Source: Tetragenococcus sp041859945
GTDB lineage: Bacteria > Bacillota > Bacilli > Lactobacillales > Enterococcaceae
Assembly: GCA_041859945.1 (NCBI GenBank)
Contig: JBFLGC010000006.1
Span: forward strand, 1 to 64,000
DNA: 64,000 nucleotides
Reading direction: 5' to 3'
Shown: positions 50,684 through 59,417 of the stretch, in pieces
Layout: the number at the start of each line of letters is the position of its first letter
Position numbering within the stretch: position 1 is the first letter of the stretch
Translations under genes and position numbers: made by a program
Notes under the pieces: generated by a model
What the model was told of the DNA's origin: nothing
The model's input: the letters and a program-made list of their open reading frames with translations, nothing else
The model's database searches: none

Positions 50684-50848
50684 TTATTTAGCTTCATTTT
50701 TATTAATAGAATATCTAAACAAAGCTAAAATTATTATCGCCACTATTAACAATAAAGAGTTTATTCCTGTTGAAAAAGGCTTAGCTACTATTAATACAAT
50801 AGTTATTATTAAATAAATAATAGTAGCTATAATCAATTTTACATTCAT
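50684..50848 (-). CDS. Small 54-residue membrane protein
   Basis: MNVKLIIATIIYLIITIVLI opens a first membrane helix; a second (NSLLLIVAIIILALF) follows, then a basic-polar tail RYSINKNEAK. AAGGGGTGA lies seven bases before the ATG. The surrounding DNA is AT-rich compared with the core genes. No family recognised. Confidence 0.55.
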   Translation of the reverse strand: MNVKLIIATIIYLIITIVLIVAKPFSTGINSLLLIVAIIILALFRYSINKNEAK

Positions 50849-51165
50849 TCTAATCACCCCTTAAAATTATTTTGCAACATATTTATCCCCATCACTATAG
50901 CAGACATGTAGGTAGTAATTTGGTAACACTTATATCCAGTACGGCTGTAATCATAACGCGTAGGATCTGCGTGTACAGAGTTATTTCCTACAAGCAAAAA
51001 ACACCCTCCGAATATTTAACTATTTCCTTTCAACGAGATATCTCTATAATTACCGTAGCAAAGAAAACGTTCCATTTCAAATGATATGGTTTTCACAAGC
51101 TTTTATTCATCTTTTAAGAGCTATAAGTTAAAAATGCCCCTTCCAAAAGCTTGATAAAAGAAGAA
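50849..51165. other. Gene-poor stretch
   Basis: I see no convincing gene, repeat or RNA here. One plus-strand frame of 70 codons exists but has no ribosome binding site and an unnatural composition. Confidence 0.5.
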
Positions 51166-51192
51166 AAGAACCCCTTGATCCAGGGGGTTCTT
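51166..51192 (-). terminator. Terminator after the dehydrogenase pseudogene
   Basis: AAGAACCCC and GGGGGTTCTT around an eight-base loop; TTTTCTTC follows on the minus strand. Confidence 0.7.
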
Positions 51193-51286
51193 GGTCTTTT
51201 TAACCGAGAATTTAGTTGTAGTCTCCGCGAAAAAACGCCTTTAAAAAATCTGCCCCAGATAAACCGTGACAGATTTTCGTAACTTC

Positions 51287-52237
51287 TCACTCTTTCTTTT
51301 CAGCTGCCAATGCTTCGAGCAATTTTTGATTGCGATAGTCGATCAATTCTTGTCCTTTTTCACCTTGCCAATCATAGAAACCTTGACCGGATTTTTGACC
51401 GAGATGTCCTGCTTTGACTTTTTCGGCGAGTAGGGCATTTTCACCGACCTCATTACTGATTTCAGCTGTCAAATAGCTAATGATCGTATTGAAAACATCC
51501 AATCCACCAAGATCAGCACTGATGACTGGTCCCAAAATACTCCAACGCAATCCCAGGCTATATTATACGATATCGTCGATCGTCTCTGGTGTAGCGATGC
51601 CTTGTTGCATGATCGATAGACATTCACGGATCACAGCTGCTTGGATCCGATTGCCGACAAAACCAGGGGCTTCTTTTTGCAAAGCTACCGCGTGTTTGCC
51701 GATGTGATTCATCAAATCGACCGTGATCGAAACCACCGCTGGATCGGTTTTTTCAGCCGGTACGACTTCAACTAGCGGCATCAAATGGGCTGGATTATAG
51801 AAATGGGCCACCAAAAAACGTTCTGGCTTTTCTAAAAAGGCTGCAATTTCCGTGGGGCTCAGTCCTGAGGTATTGGTGGCTAAAATCGTTTCCGGACCGA
51901 CCAATTTTTCGACTTTTTGCCAGACTTCTTTTTTGACCTCTAAATTTTCCACGATCGATTCGATAACAAAATCGGCCCCTTTTAAACCCGCTTCGTAACT
52001 TACTGTCGGGTGGACATTGGCGATGATACCGTCGATCTCTTCTGCTTTGACCAAGCCAACTTTGACATAAGCCGCCAGATCCTCGCGCATGCGGACGATC
52101 CCTTTTTGCAAAACTTCATCGCTGGTATCGATCAAATGCACCGGATAGCCCTTCATAGCAAATTGCAAAGCCGTCGCATGTCCCATCGTCCCAGCACCAA
52201 TATTGGCAATCGTCTTAATATCTGATAGTTCCATCAT
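51287..52237 (-). pseudogene. 3-hydroxyacyl-CoA dehydrogenase interrupted by TAA
   Basis: The NAD-binding domain begins MELSDIKTIANIGAGTMGHA (GxGxxG) and the catalytic part has NTSGLSPTEIAAFLEKPER and AHFYNPAHLMPLVEVVP. After PETIDDIV a TAA at 51563-51565 stops the frame at about residue 225; the same frame then reads YSLGLRWSILGPVISADLGG and continues to the normal end (GQGFYDW). One base change would restore about 315 residues. Such enzymes act on 3-hydroxybutyryl-CoA or related acids. GGAGTGAGT precedes the ATG. The C-terminal dimerisation domain is lost from the first product. Confidence 0.8.
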
Positions 52238-52530
52238 ACTCACTCCTTTGTGAAATAATATTCAAATATATTTTAAACCTAATAATGAAACTTTTCAAGA
52301 GATTAACTACACAATATATAATGGTTTTGATTTGAAAAACACCATTTTTTCTGTTAGCCTTTAATAAGATTCTACTCCCATTACTAAGTGGATTATTGTA
52401 TGGGCAGATTACTTTCATTCTAAACTTACAGAAAATTTAGACTTTTTATCGTTAATTATGTTTACCCAACCAATATCTCAGTATTTTTAATAAATACCTG
52501 ACAAAAATCATTCAAAGGAGTTGCTTTCCT

Positions 52531-52716
52531 ATGAGAAAAAAATTAGATAAAAGTTACTATATGGTTATACTCATTTATTTTATCGTCAGATTGCTCATTT
52601 TATTGAAAGAAAATAACTTCTCGTTAGCCTATTTTTTTCAACATGAACTCTTAGGTGCGATAGGTTACGTTTTAGGCGTTACGTTATTTTATCTACACGC
52701 AAAGAAGTCCTCATAG
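52531..52716 (+). CDS. Small 61-residue membrane protein
   Basis: MRKKLDKSYYMVILIYFIVR begins a first helix; a second lies in HELLGAIGYVLGVTLFYLHA, then KKSS. AAAGGAG stands ten bases before the ATG. No family recognised. It opens a series of small membrane-protein genes reaching 55.9 kb. Confidence 0.6.
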   Translation: MRKKLDKSYYMVILIYFIVRLLILLKENNFSLAYFFQHELLGAIGYVLGVTLFYLHAKKSS

Positions 52717-52879
52717 GTTGATTTTGTAATTAGAGACGATAATGCCTAGGTCAGTTGTGATGGATTTAAAAAATATTTGGCTTATACTAACTTAAAGAAA
52801 TGAGTACGTATTCCCTTTTTTGGGGGAGCTTTACTCGTTTCTATCATTTTTTTAAGGATTTATTGCTGATTAAGAAGTT

Positions 52880-53149
52880 TTAGATTCCTTTCCGCATTGT
52901 TATATCAGTTGCTTCAAGACCTAGTTTTTCATAGACGTGAATAGCTCTTTTGTTGTTACAAAATACGTGCAGCTGCAAAAACTTATAACCCTGTTCTTTC
53001 ATTTTTTGTTCTGTTAAAATCAGGACTTTTGTACCTAATCCCTGATTCTGAAAAGGCGGATAGATAAATAAACACAAGCCATTTCCCACCCCTACAAGCG
53101 ATAATACTTTGAAACTCATCATTTCTAAAGAAGGACTACATAACCACAA
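52880..53149 (-). pseudogene. N-terminally truncated GNAT acetyltransferase
   Basis: Only the second half of a GNAT domain remains: YPPFQNQGLGTKVLILTEQK (motif A) and LHVFCNNKRAIHVYEKLGLE. The usual first 60 or so residues are missing, and the apparent start, MWLCSPSLEMM, lies in what should be strand 3-4 and lacks a ribosome binding site. The upstream bases carry no in-frame remainder that I can follow. Confidence 0.65.
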
Positions 53150-53351
53150 GTTCTTATCATTTGATATAAAGCGTTTTCTTTGATAGGCTAGTTATAACTA
53201 TATCTCGCTGTCTGTTACCATTTTTATAGGATTTCAAAATTTATCTGACGATAATTGCTTTGTATTTGAAAGTAGAATATTGTTAGTTGTTCGATGATAG
53301 TTATGATTTTTTGTGATTGTTTTCATATAAAAGCTGAAGGATGTGAAAAAA

Positions 53352-54329
53352 ATGAAAAAAATTTTAGTACTAACGCTCACTCTCTTTATGCTAACCGCTT
53401 GTTCAAAAAATGAAAAATCGAATGTAAATGAGGCAACTTCGCCAGATCCCTCTACAGTTATAACAACGAGTTCTTCCACTGTAGAAACCAATTCTAGCGA
53501 TGAACATAGTCATAAAGAAACGCAAGACAGTTTTCCTTATGCAATAAATCTTGAGGACTTTGTCCAAAAAATTATTCCCAATGGTAACAAAGAGGCACAG
53601 AAAATGTATTATAAGCTTAGATTTACCACTGTACAAGAAACAGTCCATCCGGATATTGTTGTTAACGTTAAAGAACTAAATAATTTCGGAAAGAGTGTTT
53701 ATATTTCTACAGAAGACAGTCAGCAAATTTATTATCCAGTTACGATTTCTTCAGTTCCTACGAAGACAATTACTGTTATAGGAAATAGTGAAAACTCTAG
53801 GAAAGTAGAGGTCAACACACAGGTAAAAATTGAAATGCCAGAAGATCAATCAGATCCATTACAAATAGTGGGGGATGCCTATTATCTCTTCTATAACCAA
53901 CAAGATACCATCTCTCTAGCGGCAAGAAATTTTAATAAAAATCCGGGTTCGGAAGACTTAGATAGTAATATGCTAGAGTACATTCAGCAGGTAAATCCAC
54001 AAAATACAGAAGACTCAAAGGAAGAAGAGACTGAGACGACGGACCAAAATCCTAATGCAATCGACACAACCGATCTGACGACTGAACAAGTAGAAGACTG
54101 GACCTACTACCATGAAAAGCTATACTGGAAAGAAAATGGACAAGACTTAACTCGTGGCGATATTAATTATACTTTTGAAAAAGAGTCGAATCAAACGTTA
54201 AAAATTAGTTTAGTAACCAAATGGCAACCCTTAGGAATCTATACGATCGACGGGGAGGGTAAATTATATAGAGAAGACCCCAGAAGTGGTGAGACGACGT
54301 TTGTTACTGATGAATTTGACGTAAACTAA
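53352..54329 (+). CDS. Lipoprotein of unknown function
   Basis: A 325-residue secreted lipoprotein. The signal peptide is MKKILVLTLTLFMLTACSKN with the lipobox LTAC, so Cys17 should be lipidated. A Ser/Thr-rich linker (residues 20-60) follows, then a domain with SFPYAINLEDFVQKIIP, an acidic linker EDSKEEETETTDQNPN, and a C-terminal domain with WTYYHEKLYWKENGQDL and SLVTKWQPLGIYTIDGEGK. Related lipoproteins are common in enterococci and lactococci, function unknown. ATG chosen over a GTG three codons upstream. Confidence 0.75.
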   Translation: MKKILVLTLTLFMLTACSKNEKSNVNEATSPDPSTVITTSSSTVETNSSDEHSHKETQDSFPYAINLEDFVQKIIPNGNKEAQKMYYKLRFTTVQETVHPDIVVNVKELNNFGKSVYISTEDSQQIYYPVTISSVPTKTITVIGNSENSRKVEVNTQVKIEMPEDQSDPLQIVGDAYYLFYNQQDTISLAARNFNKNPGSEDLDSNMLEYIQQVNPQNTEDSKEEETETTDQNPNAIDTTDLTTEQVEDWTYYHEKLYWKENGQDLTRGDINYTFEKESNQTLKISLVTKWQPLGIYTIDGEGKLYREDPRSGETTFVTDEFDVN

Positions 54330-54511
54330 AAAAGTCTATGTTTATTAGACTAGACAACAAGCAAAGAGAACATAATTTTTCATCTCATTTGTAATCTTTC
54401 AGTAAATTTTCAACTATAAGTAATGACCGATAAATCGTATTCATGTTATTCTTTGCTCCTTTGCTTTTTCTTTGATAAAATAATAGAAAGCGCTAAGAAT
54501 GGAGTGATTCA

Positions 54512-54688
54512 ATGAATTATCAACACTACAAATCACTAGCAAACACTGGGATCATCCTTGTTTGTATCCTTTTTCTCGTAGCACTTTTTGTCTTTCCCGA
54601 CTCGCGTTCATTCGAAAAAGCAGTCCAATGGTTGGCTGTCTTTGTCGCTCTTTTTAACCTATTTATCACCATCAAATTCAAAAAATAA
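54512..54688 (+). CDS. Small 58-residue membrane protein
   Basis: Starts MNYQHYKSLANTGIILVCIL and has two hydrophobic helices with a short polar turn (FPDSRSFEKAV), ending IKFKK. GGAGTG precedes the ATG. It lies 19 bases before the next small membrane gene, probably one transcript. No family recognised. Confidence 0.6.
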   Translation: MNYQHYKSLANTGIILVCILFLVALFVFPDSRSFEKAVQWLAVFVALFNLFITIKFKK

Positions 54689-54707
54689 GTTCTAAGGAGG
54701 TCCCATC

Positions 54708-54983
54708 ATGAAAAAAATGTCGCTGGCAAATGCTCTCTTCGCAGTATTAATGATCGCCTTTGTCTGGTTCCCTTACACGCGCTTATTTATGATCGGTTTT
54801 CAGTTCGGTGATTATTTGGTGTTCTTTCTTGCCGTGGCGCTCTTCATCAGTTCTCTTTCCGTCTTTCTAAAATCTCGGAACAAACTGGATTTGATTCCTT
54901 TGTTTGTAAGCTTAAGTCCTTTCCTTTTCATAGCAATCAGCCTTATCTTAGTCTATTTCAACATTATTCCTTTTGCTCCTTAA
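54708..54983 (+). CDS. Small 91-residue membrane protein
   Basis: MKKMSLANALFAVLMIAFVW begins the first of three hydrophobic helices (also DYLVFFLAVALFISSLSVFL and PFLFIAISLILVYF). AAGGAGGTC is close to the ideal Shine-Dalgarno. It overlaps the facing gene by four bases. No family recognised. Confidence 0.65.
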   Translation: MKKMSLANALFAVLMIAFVWFPYTRLFMIGFQFGDYLVFFLAVALFISSLSVFLKSRNKLDLIPLFVSLSPFLFIAISLILVYFNIIPFAP

Positions 54984-55237
54984 CGAAACCAAGTGGCTAT
55001 TAAAAGAATAAGTAGGGTAATCGTAACTTTCGGCACATACTTGAAGGTAATCTCTGAAAGCCGTCGTCCCACTTGACGTTCCACCTCAAAGTTAGGATCC
55101 TCTCGATCACTCAAAAATTCTTGGGGACGTCGTGACCAAAATAAACCATTCGTTGCTTGGATCAGTACACTCAAACCAAGCAAAACCAAACTTGCAAAAA
55201 GTAAGATCACCAGAACGCCTATTTTAAAATCGATCAT
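54980..55237 (-). CDS. DUF3899-like membrane protein
   Basis: An 85-residue protein with helices at IGVLVILLFASLVLLGLSVL and at the C-terminus (VTITLLILLIATWF), and a loop of charged residues between (SDREDPNFEVERQVGRR). The two-helix layout with an acidic loop resembles DUF3899 proteins. ATG used, eight bases after GGGAG; a GTG three codons earlier is less likely. Function unknown. Confidence 0.55.
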   Translation of the reverse strand: MIDFKIGVLVILLFASLVLLGLSVLIQATNGLFWSRRPQEFLSDREDPNFEVERQVGRRLSEITFKYVPKVTITLLILLIATWFR

Positions 55238-55345
55238 CCTGTTCACTCCCTCACTTGGTTATAACATAAGTATAATTACAAGAATGATGCTAGTCAAACA
55301 AATAATGAAAACTATTTCAATAACTAAAAAACCGAGGAGCACTCT

Positions 55346-55540
55346 ATGAGAAATAAAATGTTTTATATCCTATCTCCCATCTATTTCGTTCTTCTGCATC
55401 TTTTATACCCACTTCTCGTGCCAAAATCTGTGTCACCAACAGTTTTCGTGATCAGTTATCTATTGTTCATTCTTATCACAGCAGGAAGCATTCGTCTTTG
55501 GTTCGACCGCCATGATGCCAAAAAAGAGCGAAGCCGCTAA
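55346..55540 (+). CDS. Small 64-residue membrane protein
   Basis: MRNKMFYILSPIYFVLLHLL begins a helix; a second is VFVISYLLFILITAGSIRLW, then a basic tail DRHDAKKERSR. CGAGGAG precedes the ATG. The last codons form part of the terminator that follows. No family recognised. Confidence 0.6.
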   Translation: MRNKMFYILSPIYFVLLHLLYPLLVPKSVSPTVFVISYLLFILITAGSIRLWFDRHDAKKERSR

Positions 55541-55560
55541 GCAGCTTCACTCTTTTTTTA
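55526..55560. terminator. Terminator between two small membrane-protein genes
   Basis: GAGCGAAGC and GCTTCACTC arms (one bulge) followed by T7; the facing gene ends beside it. Confidence 0.65.
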
Positions 55561-55863
55561 TTCTTCTATAAAGCCGCGGCGGTCCATTTCTTCTTGATAA
55601 AGCTGATAGAGGTTTTCCACATGCTCCCGATAGATTTTATAGAACAAAACACCACTGATATACCAGGACAAAAACTTATTATTGCGATTATTTAGGGCGT
55701 TCTTATACCTTTTCCGCAATTTTTTCTCTGACAAGGTCGCAAGTTTTCTGCTTTCACGATCAATCGTTGAACGATAAGCTTTTTTTAGCAGAAAGCGGAA
55801 GAAGATGAAAAAAATAACTAAAACAACGAGCAACTGAATCAAAAACTTTTGATCTTCATTCAT
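55558..55863 (-). CDS. Membrane-anchored coiled protein, 101 residues
   Basis: One N-terminal helix, FLIQLLVVLVIFFIFFRFLL, then a long basic, probably helical cytoplasmic part (KLATLSEKKLRKRYKNALNN, ending LYQEEMDRRGFIEE). AGGAGGG precedes the ATG; a 42-codon in-frame extension upstream has no site. No family recognised. Confidence 0.6.
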   Translation of the reverse strand: MNEDQKFLIQLLVVLVIFFIFFRFLLKKAYRSTIDRESRKLATLSEKKLRKRYKNALNNRNNKFLSWYISGVLFYKIYREHVENLYQLYQEEMDRRGFIEE

Positions 55864-56147
55864 CTGGATCCCTCCTTTTTTCCTAGTATAAAGACGGAAA
55901 CCATTCCAGTAAATTTTTTTGCCTCGAATGTGACTAAAAAACAGATTTTGACTAAATCCGTTCGTTTGTATCGATGCGTTCTTGATCATTAGACGTTCCT
56001 AGCTAAACAAAAGTATTCCCTCACTCTCTTTACTTGTGTTCTAACTCTCATCTTCCAAGTTCACCAAAAGTTTTTTTTCCACCAATAAAAGTGATACGCC
56101 AAGCTTTATACGAGGCCCGACTATTAACCTCTTAACCGTCCAAAATC

Positions 56148-56161
56148 TTGATGGCTATCAA
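56148..56161. promoter_or_regulatory. FNR/FLP box upstream of the P-type ATPase
   Basis: TTGATGGCTATCAA, a perfect FNR box (TTGAT-N4-ATCAA). A -10 TATACT begins 22 bases after the box, which puts the box centre near -41.5, the class II activator position. No -35 is visible. Confidence 0.8.
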
Positions 56162-56213
56162 TTCTTTTCCTAGTGAATCCCTCTATACTTGGTTTTGTTA
56201 GGAGGAGAACATT

Positions 56214-58064
56214 ATGCAACAAAAAATTCTAAAGTATCGCAATCGGTTGATGATCGTTTCAGGGATATTGATTGTTGTGGCTTTTCTAGGGAAAAAGCTA
56301 TTTTCACAAACTGAAGGCGCAGAAGTTGGTTTATTGCTTGCTGCGATTCTTGCGGGAACACCAATTTTGGTTCAGGCGTTTCAAGCTCTGAGAGTAAAGG
56401 TAGTTAGTATCGATCTATTAGTTACTATCGCCATCATCGGTGCGCTAGTCATTCAAAATAATGAAGAAGCCGCAGTAGTCGCCTTTCTCTTTTTATTCGG
56501 CGCTTATCTTGAACAACGGACCTTAGCTAAAACACGTTCGGCCATCAAAGATTTGGTAGATCTTGCCCCAGACAGAGCTTTAAAACGTAATGAAGCAGGA
56601 AAGTTTGTAGAAGTAGCGGTGGATGAAGTGGATGTGGGCGATAGGTTACTCGTTAAAACAGGGGGAAAAATTCCAGTTGATGGCTCTGTTCTTATAGGCT
56701 CAGGACAAGTCAACGAAGCGAGCATTACGGGTGAAGCCAAGCCAGCTAAAAAACAAGTGGCTAATTTGGTCTATGCTGGTACGATCTTAACCAATGGAAC
56801 ACTTCAGATCCGCGCCGATAAAGTGGGTGAGGACACGACTTTTGGGAAAATCATCGAATTAGTCGAAGAGGCCCAAGACTCCAAATCTGAAGCGGAACGT
56901 TTTATCGATCATTTTGCTAAATATTATACCCCTTTTATTTTAGTGTTAGCCCTATTTGTTGGTCTGATGACGAAAGATCTAGAACTCGCCATTACTATTC
57001 TCGTACTTGGCTGTCCTGGTGCTTTGGTGATCGGTATCCCGGTTTCCAATGTTGCGGGTATCGGCAATGGCGCCCGACACGGAATTTTATTAAAAGGTAG
57101 TGAAAGCATTTCTCGCTTTAGTCAAGTTGATACGATGTTGTTTGATAAAACAGGAACCCTAACGATTGGAAATCCACAAGTGACAGACGATATTTTTTAC
57201 GGAAATGATCGTCAAAAAGCAAATCGCTTGTTAGCAAGTGTGGAAGCAGAGTCTGATCACCCTTTAGCAAAAGCCATTACTACTTATTTGAATGAATCTG
57301 AACTTTTTCCGGTAAAGGCAAGTGAAGTGGTTGCTGGTGGAATAAAAGCCAAGGTGGCTAACCGAAACATTCTTATTGGGAATCATCACTTACTAGAAGA
57401 AGCTGGACTAACCTTTACCAATGAGATGATTCAAGATATGGTAAAAATGGAAGAACAAGGAAATTCGATCGTATGGCTGGCAGTTAATGACCATCCTGAG
57501 CGGTTAATCGGTATCCGCGATCCACTACGCCCTGGCGTCAAAGAAGAACTGGCCCAATTAAAAAAATTAGGTGTCAAAAAGCTAGTTATGCTCTCGGGAG
57601 ACAACCAAACGATGGTTAATCAAGTGTCGGCAGACTTAAATTTAAGTGCTGCAATCGGCCAAATGTTCCCGAGTGATAAAGCCGACTATGTGACCAACTT
57701 TCAAAAAGAAGGCGAAATCGTGGCCTTTGTTGGGGATGGGGTCAATGATAGTCCTTCCTTAGCAGCTGCCGATATCGGAATCGCTATGGGCAACGGGACT
57801 GATGTGGCCATCGAGACTTCAGATGTCGTCTTGATGAACTCAGAGTTCCAACTTTTGCCTCACGCCTTAGGACTCGCTAAGGCAGTGACACGCAACCGTT
57901 GGGAAAATATCATCGTTGCTATCGCCGTTGTCCTTATTTTGTTGTTGAGTCTTTTCTTCAGTAACTGGATGAATATGGCAATTGGGATGTTGGTCCATGA
58001 GGGTAGTATTCTGGTCGTGATCATAAATGGGATGCGTCTTTTAAAGTATTCTTTGAAAAGTTGA
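56214..58064 (+). CDS. Heavy-metal P-type ATPase (P1B-like, CPG motif)
   Basis: A 616-residue metal pump with no N-terminal metal-binding domain. The actuator motif is ITGEAKPAKK (near 171), the membrane motif LGCPGALVIGIPVSNVAG (Cys267-Pro268-Gly269, where CPC is usual), the phosphorylation site DKTGTLT (Asp311), the HP motif ESDHPLAKAI, and the hinge VGDGVNDSPSLA. The metal cannot be assigned from CPG. It heads an operon with a CxxC protein, a small protein and an FLP regulator; related genes stand beside flp in Lactococcus lactis. GGAGGAG precedes the ATG. Confidence 0.88.
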   Translation: MQQKILKYRNRLMIVSGILIVVAFLGKKLFSQTEGAEVGLLLAAILAGTPILVQAFQALRVKVVSIDLLVTIAIIGALVIQNNEEAAVVAFLFLFGAYLEQRTLAKTRSAIKDLVDLAPDRALKRNEAGKFVEVAVDEVDVGDRLLVKTGGKIPVDGSVLIGSGQVNEASITGEAKPAKKQVANLVYAGTILTNGTLQIRADKVGEDTTFGKIIELVEEAQDSKSEAERFIDHFAKYYTPFILVLALFVGLMTKDLELAITILVLGCPGALVIGIPVSNVAGIGNGARHGILLKGSESISRFSQVDTMLFDKTGTLTIGNPQVTDDIFYGNDRQKANRLLASVEAESDHPLAKAITTYLNESELFPVKASEVVAGGIKAKVANRNILIGNHHLLEEAGLTFTNEMIQDMVKMEEQGNSIVWLAVNDHPERLIGIRDPLRPGVKEELAQLKKLGVKKLVMLSGDNQTMVNQVSADLNLSAAIGQMFPSDKADYVTNFQKEGEIVAFVGDGVNDSPSLAAADIGIAMGNGTDVAIETSDVVLMNSEFQLLPHALGLAKAVTRNRWENIIVAIAVVLILLLSLFFSNWMNMAIGMLVHEGSILVVIINGMRLLKYSLKS

Positions 58065-58074
58065 TCCTTATCAA
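58061..58074. promoter_or_regulatory. FNR/FLP box upstream of the metal-binding gene
   Basis: TTGATCCTTATCAA, again a perfect FNR box; it includes the ATPase stop codon. A -10-like TAGACT begins 22 bases after it, the same distance as in the first box. Confidence 0.75.
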
Positions 58075-58128
58075 TTTTTTAGCCTATAAAATGGGCTAGA
58101 CTTAAGAAAAAGAAAGGAAGTGAGCCTT

Positions 58129-58362
58129 ATGAAAAAGGCTATTTTACAATTAGAAACACTGGCTTGCCCAACTTGTATGCAAAAAATAGCGGCAGCGATC
58201 AAAGCACTGGCTGGGGTCGATCCCGAAAGCGTCAAAGTTTTGTTCAATGCTAGTAAAGCCAAGCTAGTATTTGATCCCGAAAAAGTCAGCATAGAAGCCA
58301 TCAAAACGGCCGTTGAAAAAATTGGCTATGAAGTACTTAAAACAACTGAAAAGCCCTTATAG
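58129..58362 (+). CDS. Heavy-metal-associated (HMA) domain protein, CopZ-like
   Basis: A 77-residue ferredoxin-like metal chaperone with the metal loop LACPTCMQKIAAAIKAL (C-x-x-C near residues 13-16) and the usual C-terminal strand LVFDPEKVSIEAIKTAVEKIG. It should carry a soft metal to or from the ATPase, which lacks its own metal-binding domain. CPTC instead of the copper-type MxCxxC (here L-A-C-P-T-C) leaves the metal open. ATG behind AAGGAAG; a GTG three codons earlier is possible. Confidence 0.82.
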   Translation: MKKAILQLETLACPTCMQKIAAAIKALAGVDPESVKVLFNASKAKLVFDPEKVSIEAIKTAVEKIGYEVLKTTEKPL

Positions 58363-58377
58363 AAAGGATAGGTTGAC

Positions 58378-58665
58378 ATGAAAACAGCTACTTTTTTTAA
58401 AGAAAATAAAAAACAATTAGATTTATTTACAAAGGCCATCACTAAAGCACATGGGACCAAGCATCCTGAAGTCTTTGATGTTCGACGGGTGTATCAAAAG
58501 ATGCAACAAAAAATGCAAAGAGATGACTGGCAGTTGGATGATGAATGGGACGAGCTCAGAAAGATCACTAAGAACTACGCGATCCCAGCAGATGTTTGTC
58601 AAACTTTCGCCAAAACTTATCAAATGCTTGCAGAATTTGACAAATTATACCAAAATAGGAGCTAA
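58378..58665 (+). CDS. Conserved small protein of the FLP operon
   Basis: A 95-residue soluble, mostly helical protein: FFKENKKQLDLFTKAITKAH, HPEVFDVRRVYQKMQQKM, DEWDELRKITKNYAIPADVC and FAKTYQMLAEFDKLYQ. I do not recognise a characterised family. The text around HG-x-x-HPEVFEVR suggests a conserved surface with His residues, and one Cys is present. Its place between the metal chaperone and the FLP regulator suggests a role in metal or redox handling. It lies 15 bases after the chaperone gene and 15 before the regulator. Confidence 0.7.
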   Translation: MKTATFFKENKKQLDLFTKAITKAHGTKHPEVFDVRRVYQKMQQKMQRDDWQLDDEWDELRKITKNYAIPADVCQTFAKTYQMLAEFDKLYQNRS

Positions 58666-58680
58666 TAAGGAGGCGATACT

Positions 58681-59334
58681 GTGGCCGAACATCTTTGTGT
58701 GACCTTGGTTCCGTTGTTCAATCATTTAGATATCACCGAGCAAGAAAAAATCAATCAACTCATTTATCATCGTCATTTTCAGAAAGGCGAAGAAATTTTT
58801 CAGCTCGGTGATGAAAAATTAGTAATCGTCGCCCGTGGTAAAATGAAAGTCTATCAATTATCAGCCAACGGTAAAGAACAATTATTGCGTGTTGTGAATC
58901 CTGGTGGCTATGAGGGTGAAAATCAATTGTTTGGAGCCAAAAATGAGTCTTTGATCGGTGAAGCTATCGAAGCGACCGAAGTCTGTGTACTGACCAAGAA
59001 GGATTTCAATGCTTTGCTATTGGAATATCCCCAACTGATGCTCAAGCTTTTGCAATTGAATGCTCAAAAATCACTCCAATTGGAACAACAAACTCATTTT
59101 TTGACGATGGAAAGAGTAGAGGAACGTCTAGCGACTTATCTGTTGAATCTTGCGCAAACACAAGAATCGACACAGTTCGTTTTACCCATGAAAATGAAAG
59201 AATTAGCCACTTTTTTAGGAACCACTCCCGAGACCTTATCGCGAAAATTCAAGCTTTTAGAAACAACCGGACTACTCGCTCGTAAAGGAAAACAAATCGA
59301 GCTTTTGGATCAAGAGGGATTAGAGGAATTGTAG
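58681..59334 (+). CDS. FNR-like transcription regulator (FLP) with a two-cysteine switch
   Basis: A 217-residue CRP/FNR-family regulator: cyclic-nucleotide-type beta-roll at residues 15-120, dimer helix to about 145, winged HTH with the recognition helix TPETLSRKFKLLE (E-x-x-S-R contact residues of FNR). There is no N-terminal iron-sulphur Cys cluster. The only visible cysteines are Cys6 and Cys102, the same places as the disulfide switch (Cys5/Cys102) of Lactobacillus casei FLP. It starts at GTG behind AAGGAGG. It probably activates its own operon through the two FNR boxes in response to oxidants. Confidence 0.85.
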   Translation: MAEHLCVTLVPLFNHLDITEQEKINQLIYHRHFQKGEEIFQLGDEKLVIVARGKMKVYQLSANGKEQLLRVVNPGGYEGENQLFGAKNESLIGEAIEATEVCVLTKKDFNALLLEYPQLMLKLLQLNAQKSLQLEQQTHFLTMERVEERLATYLLNLAQTQESTQFVLPMKMKELATFLGTTPETLSRKFKLLETTGLLARKGKQIELLDQEGLEEL

Positions 59335-59370
59335 AAAAACAAAAACTCATTCAACTTGACACATACAGTA

Positions 59371-59408
59371 AAAAGCCTACCTGGCAGATATCCGTCAGGC
59401 AGGCTTTG
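59371..59408. terminator. Bidirectional terminator between the FLP operon and rpsR
   Basis: AAAGCCTACCTG and CAGGCAGGCTTT with a short loop; serves both convergent transcripts. Confidence 0.8.
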
Positions 59409-59417
59409 TTTGATTGC

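Noticed and set aside
50869..51084. 70-codon plus-strand ORF
   Set aside because: No ribosome binding site, no hydrophobic or family pattern, many His/Ile/Ser from AT-rich DNA.
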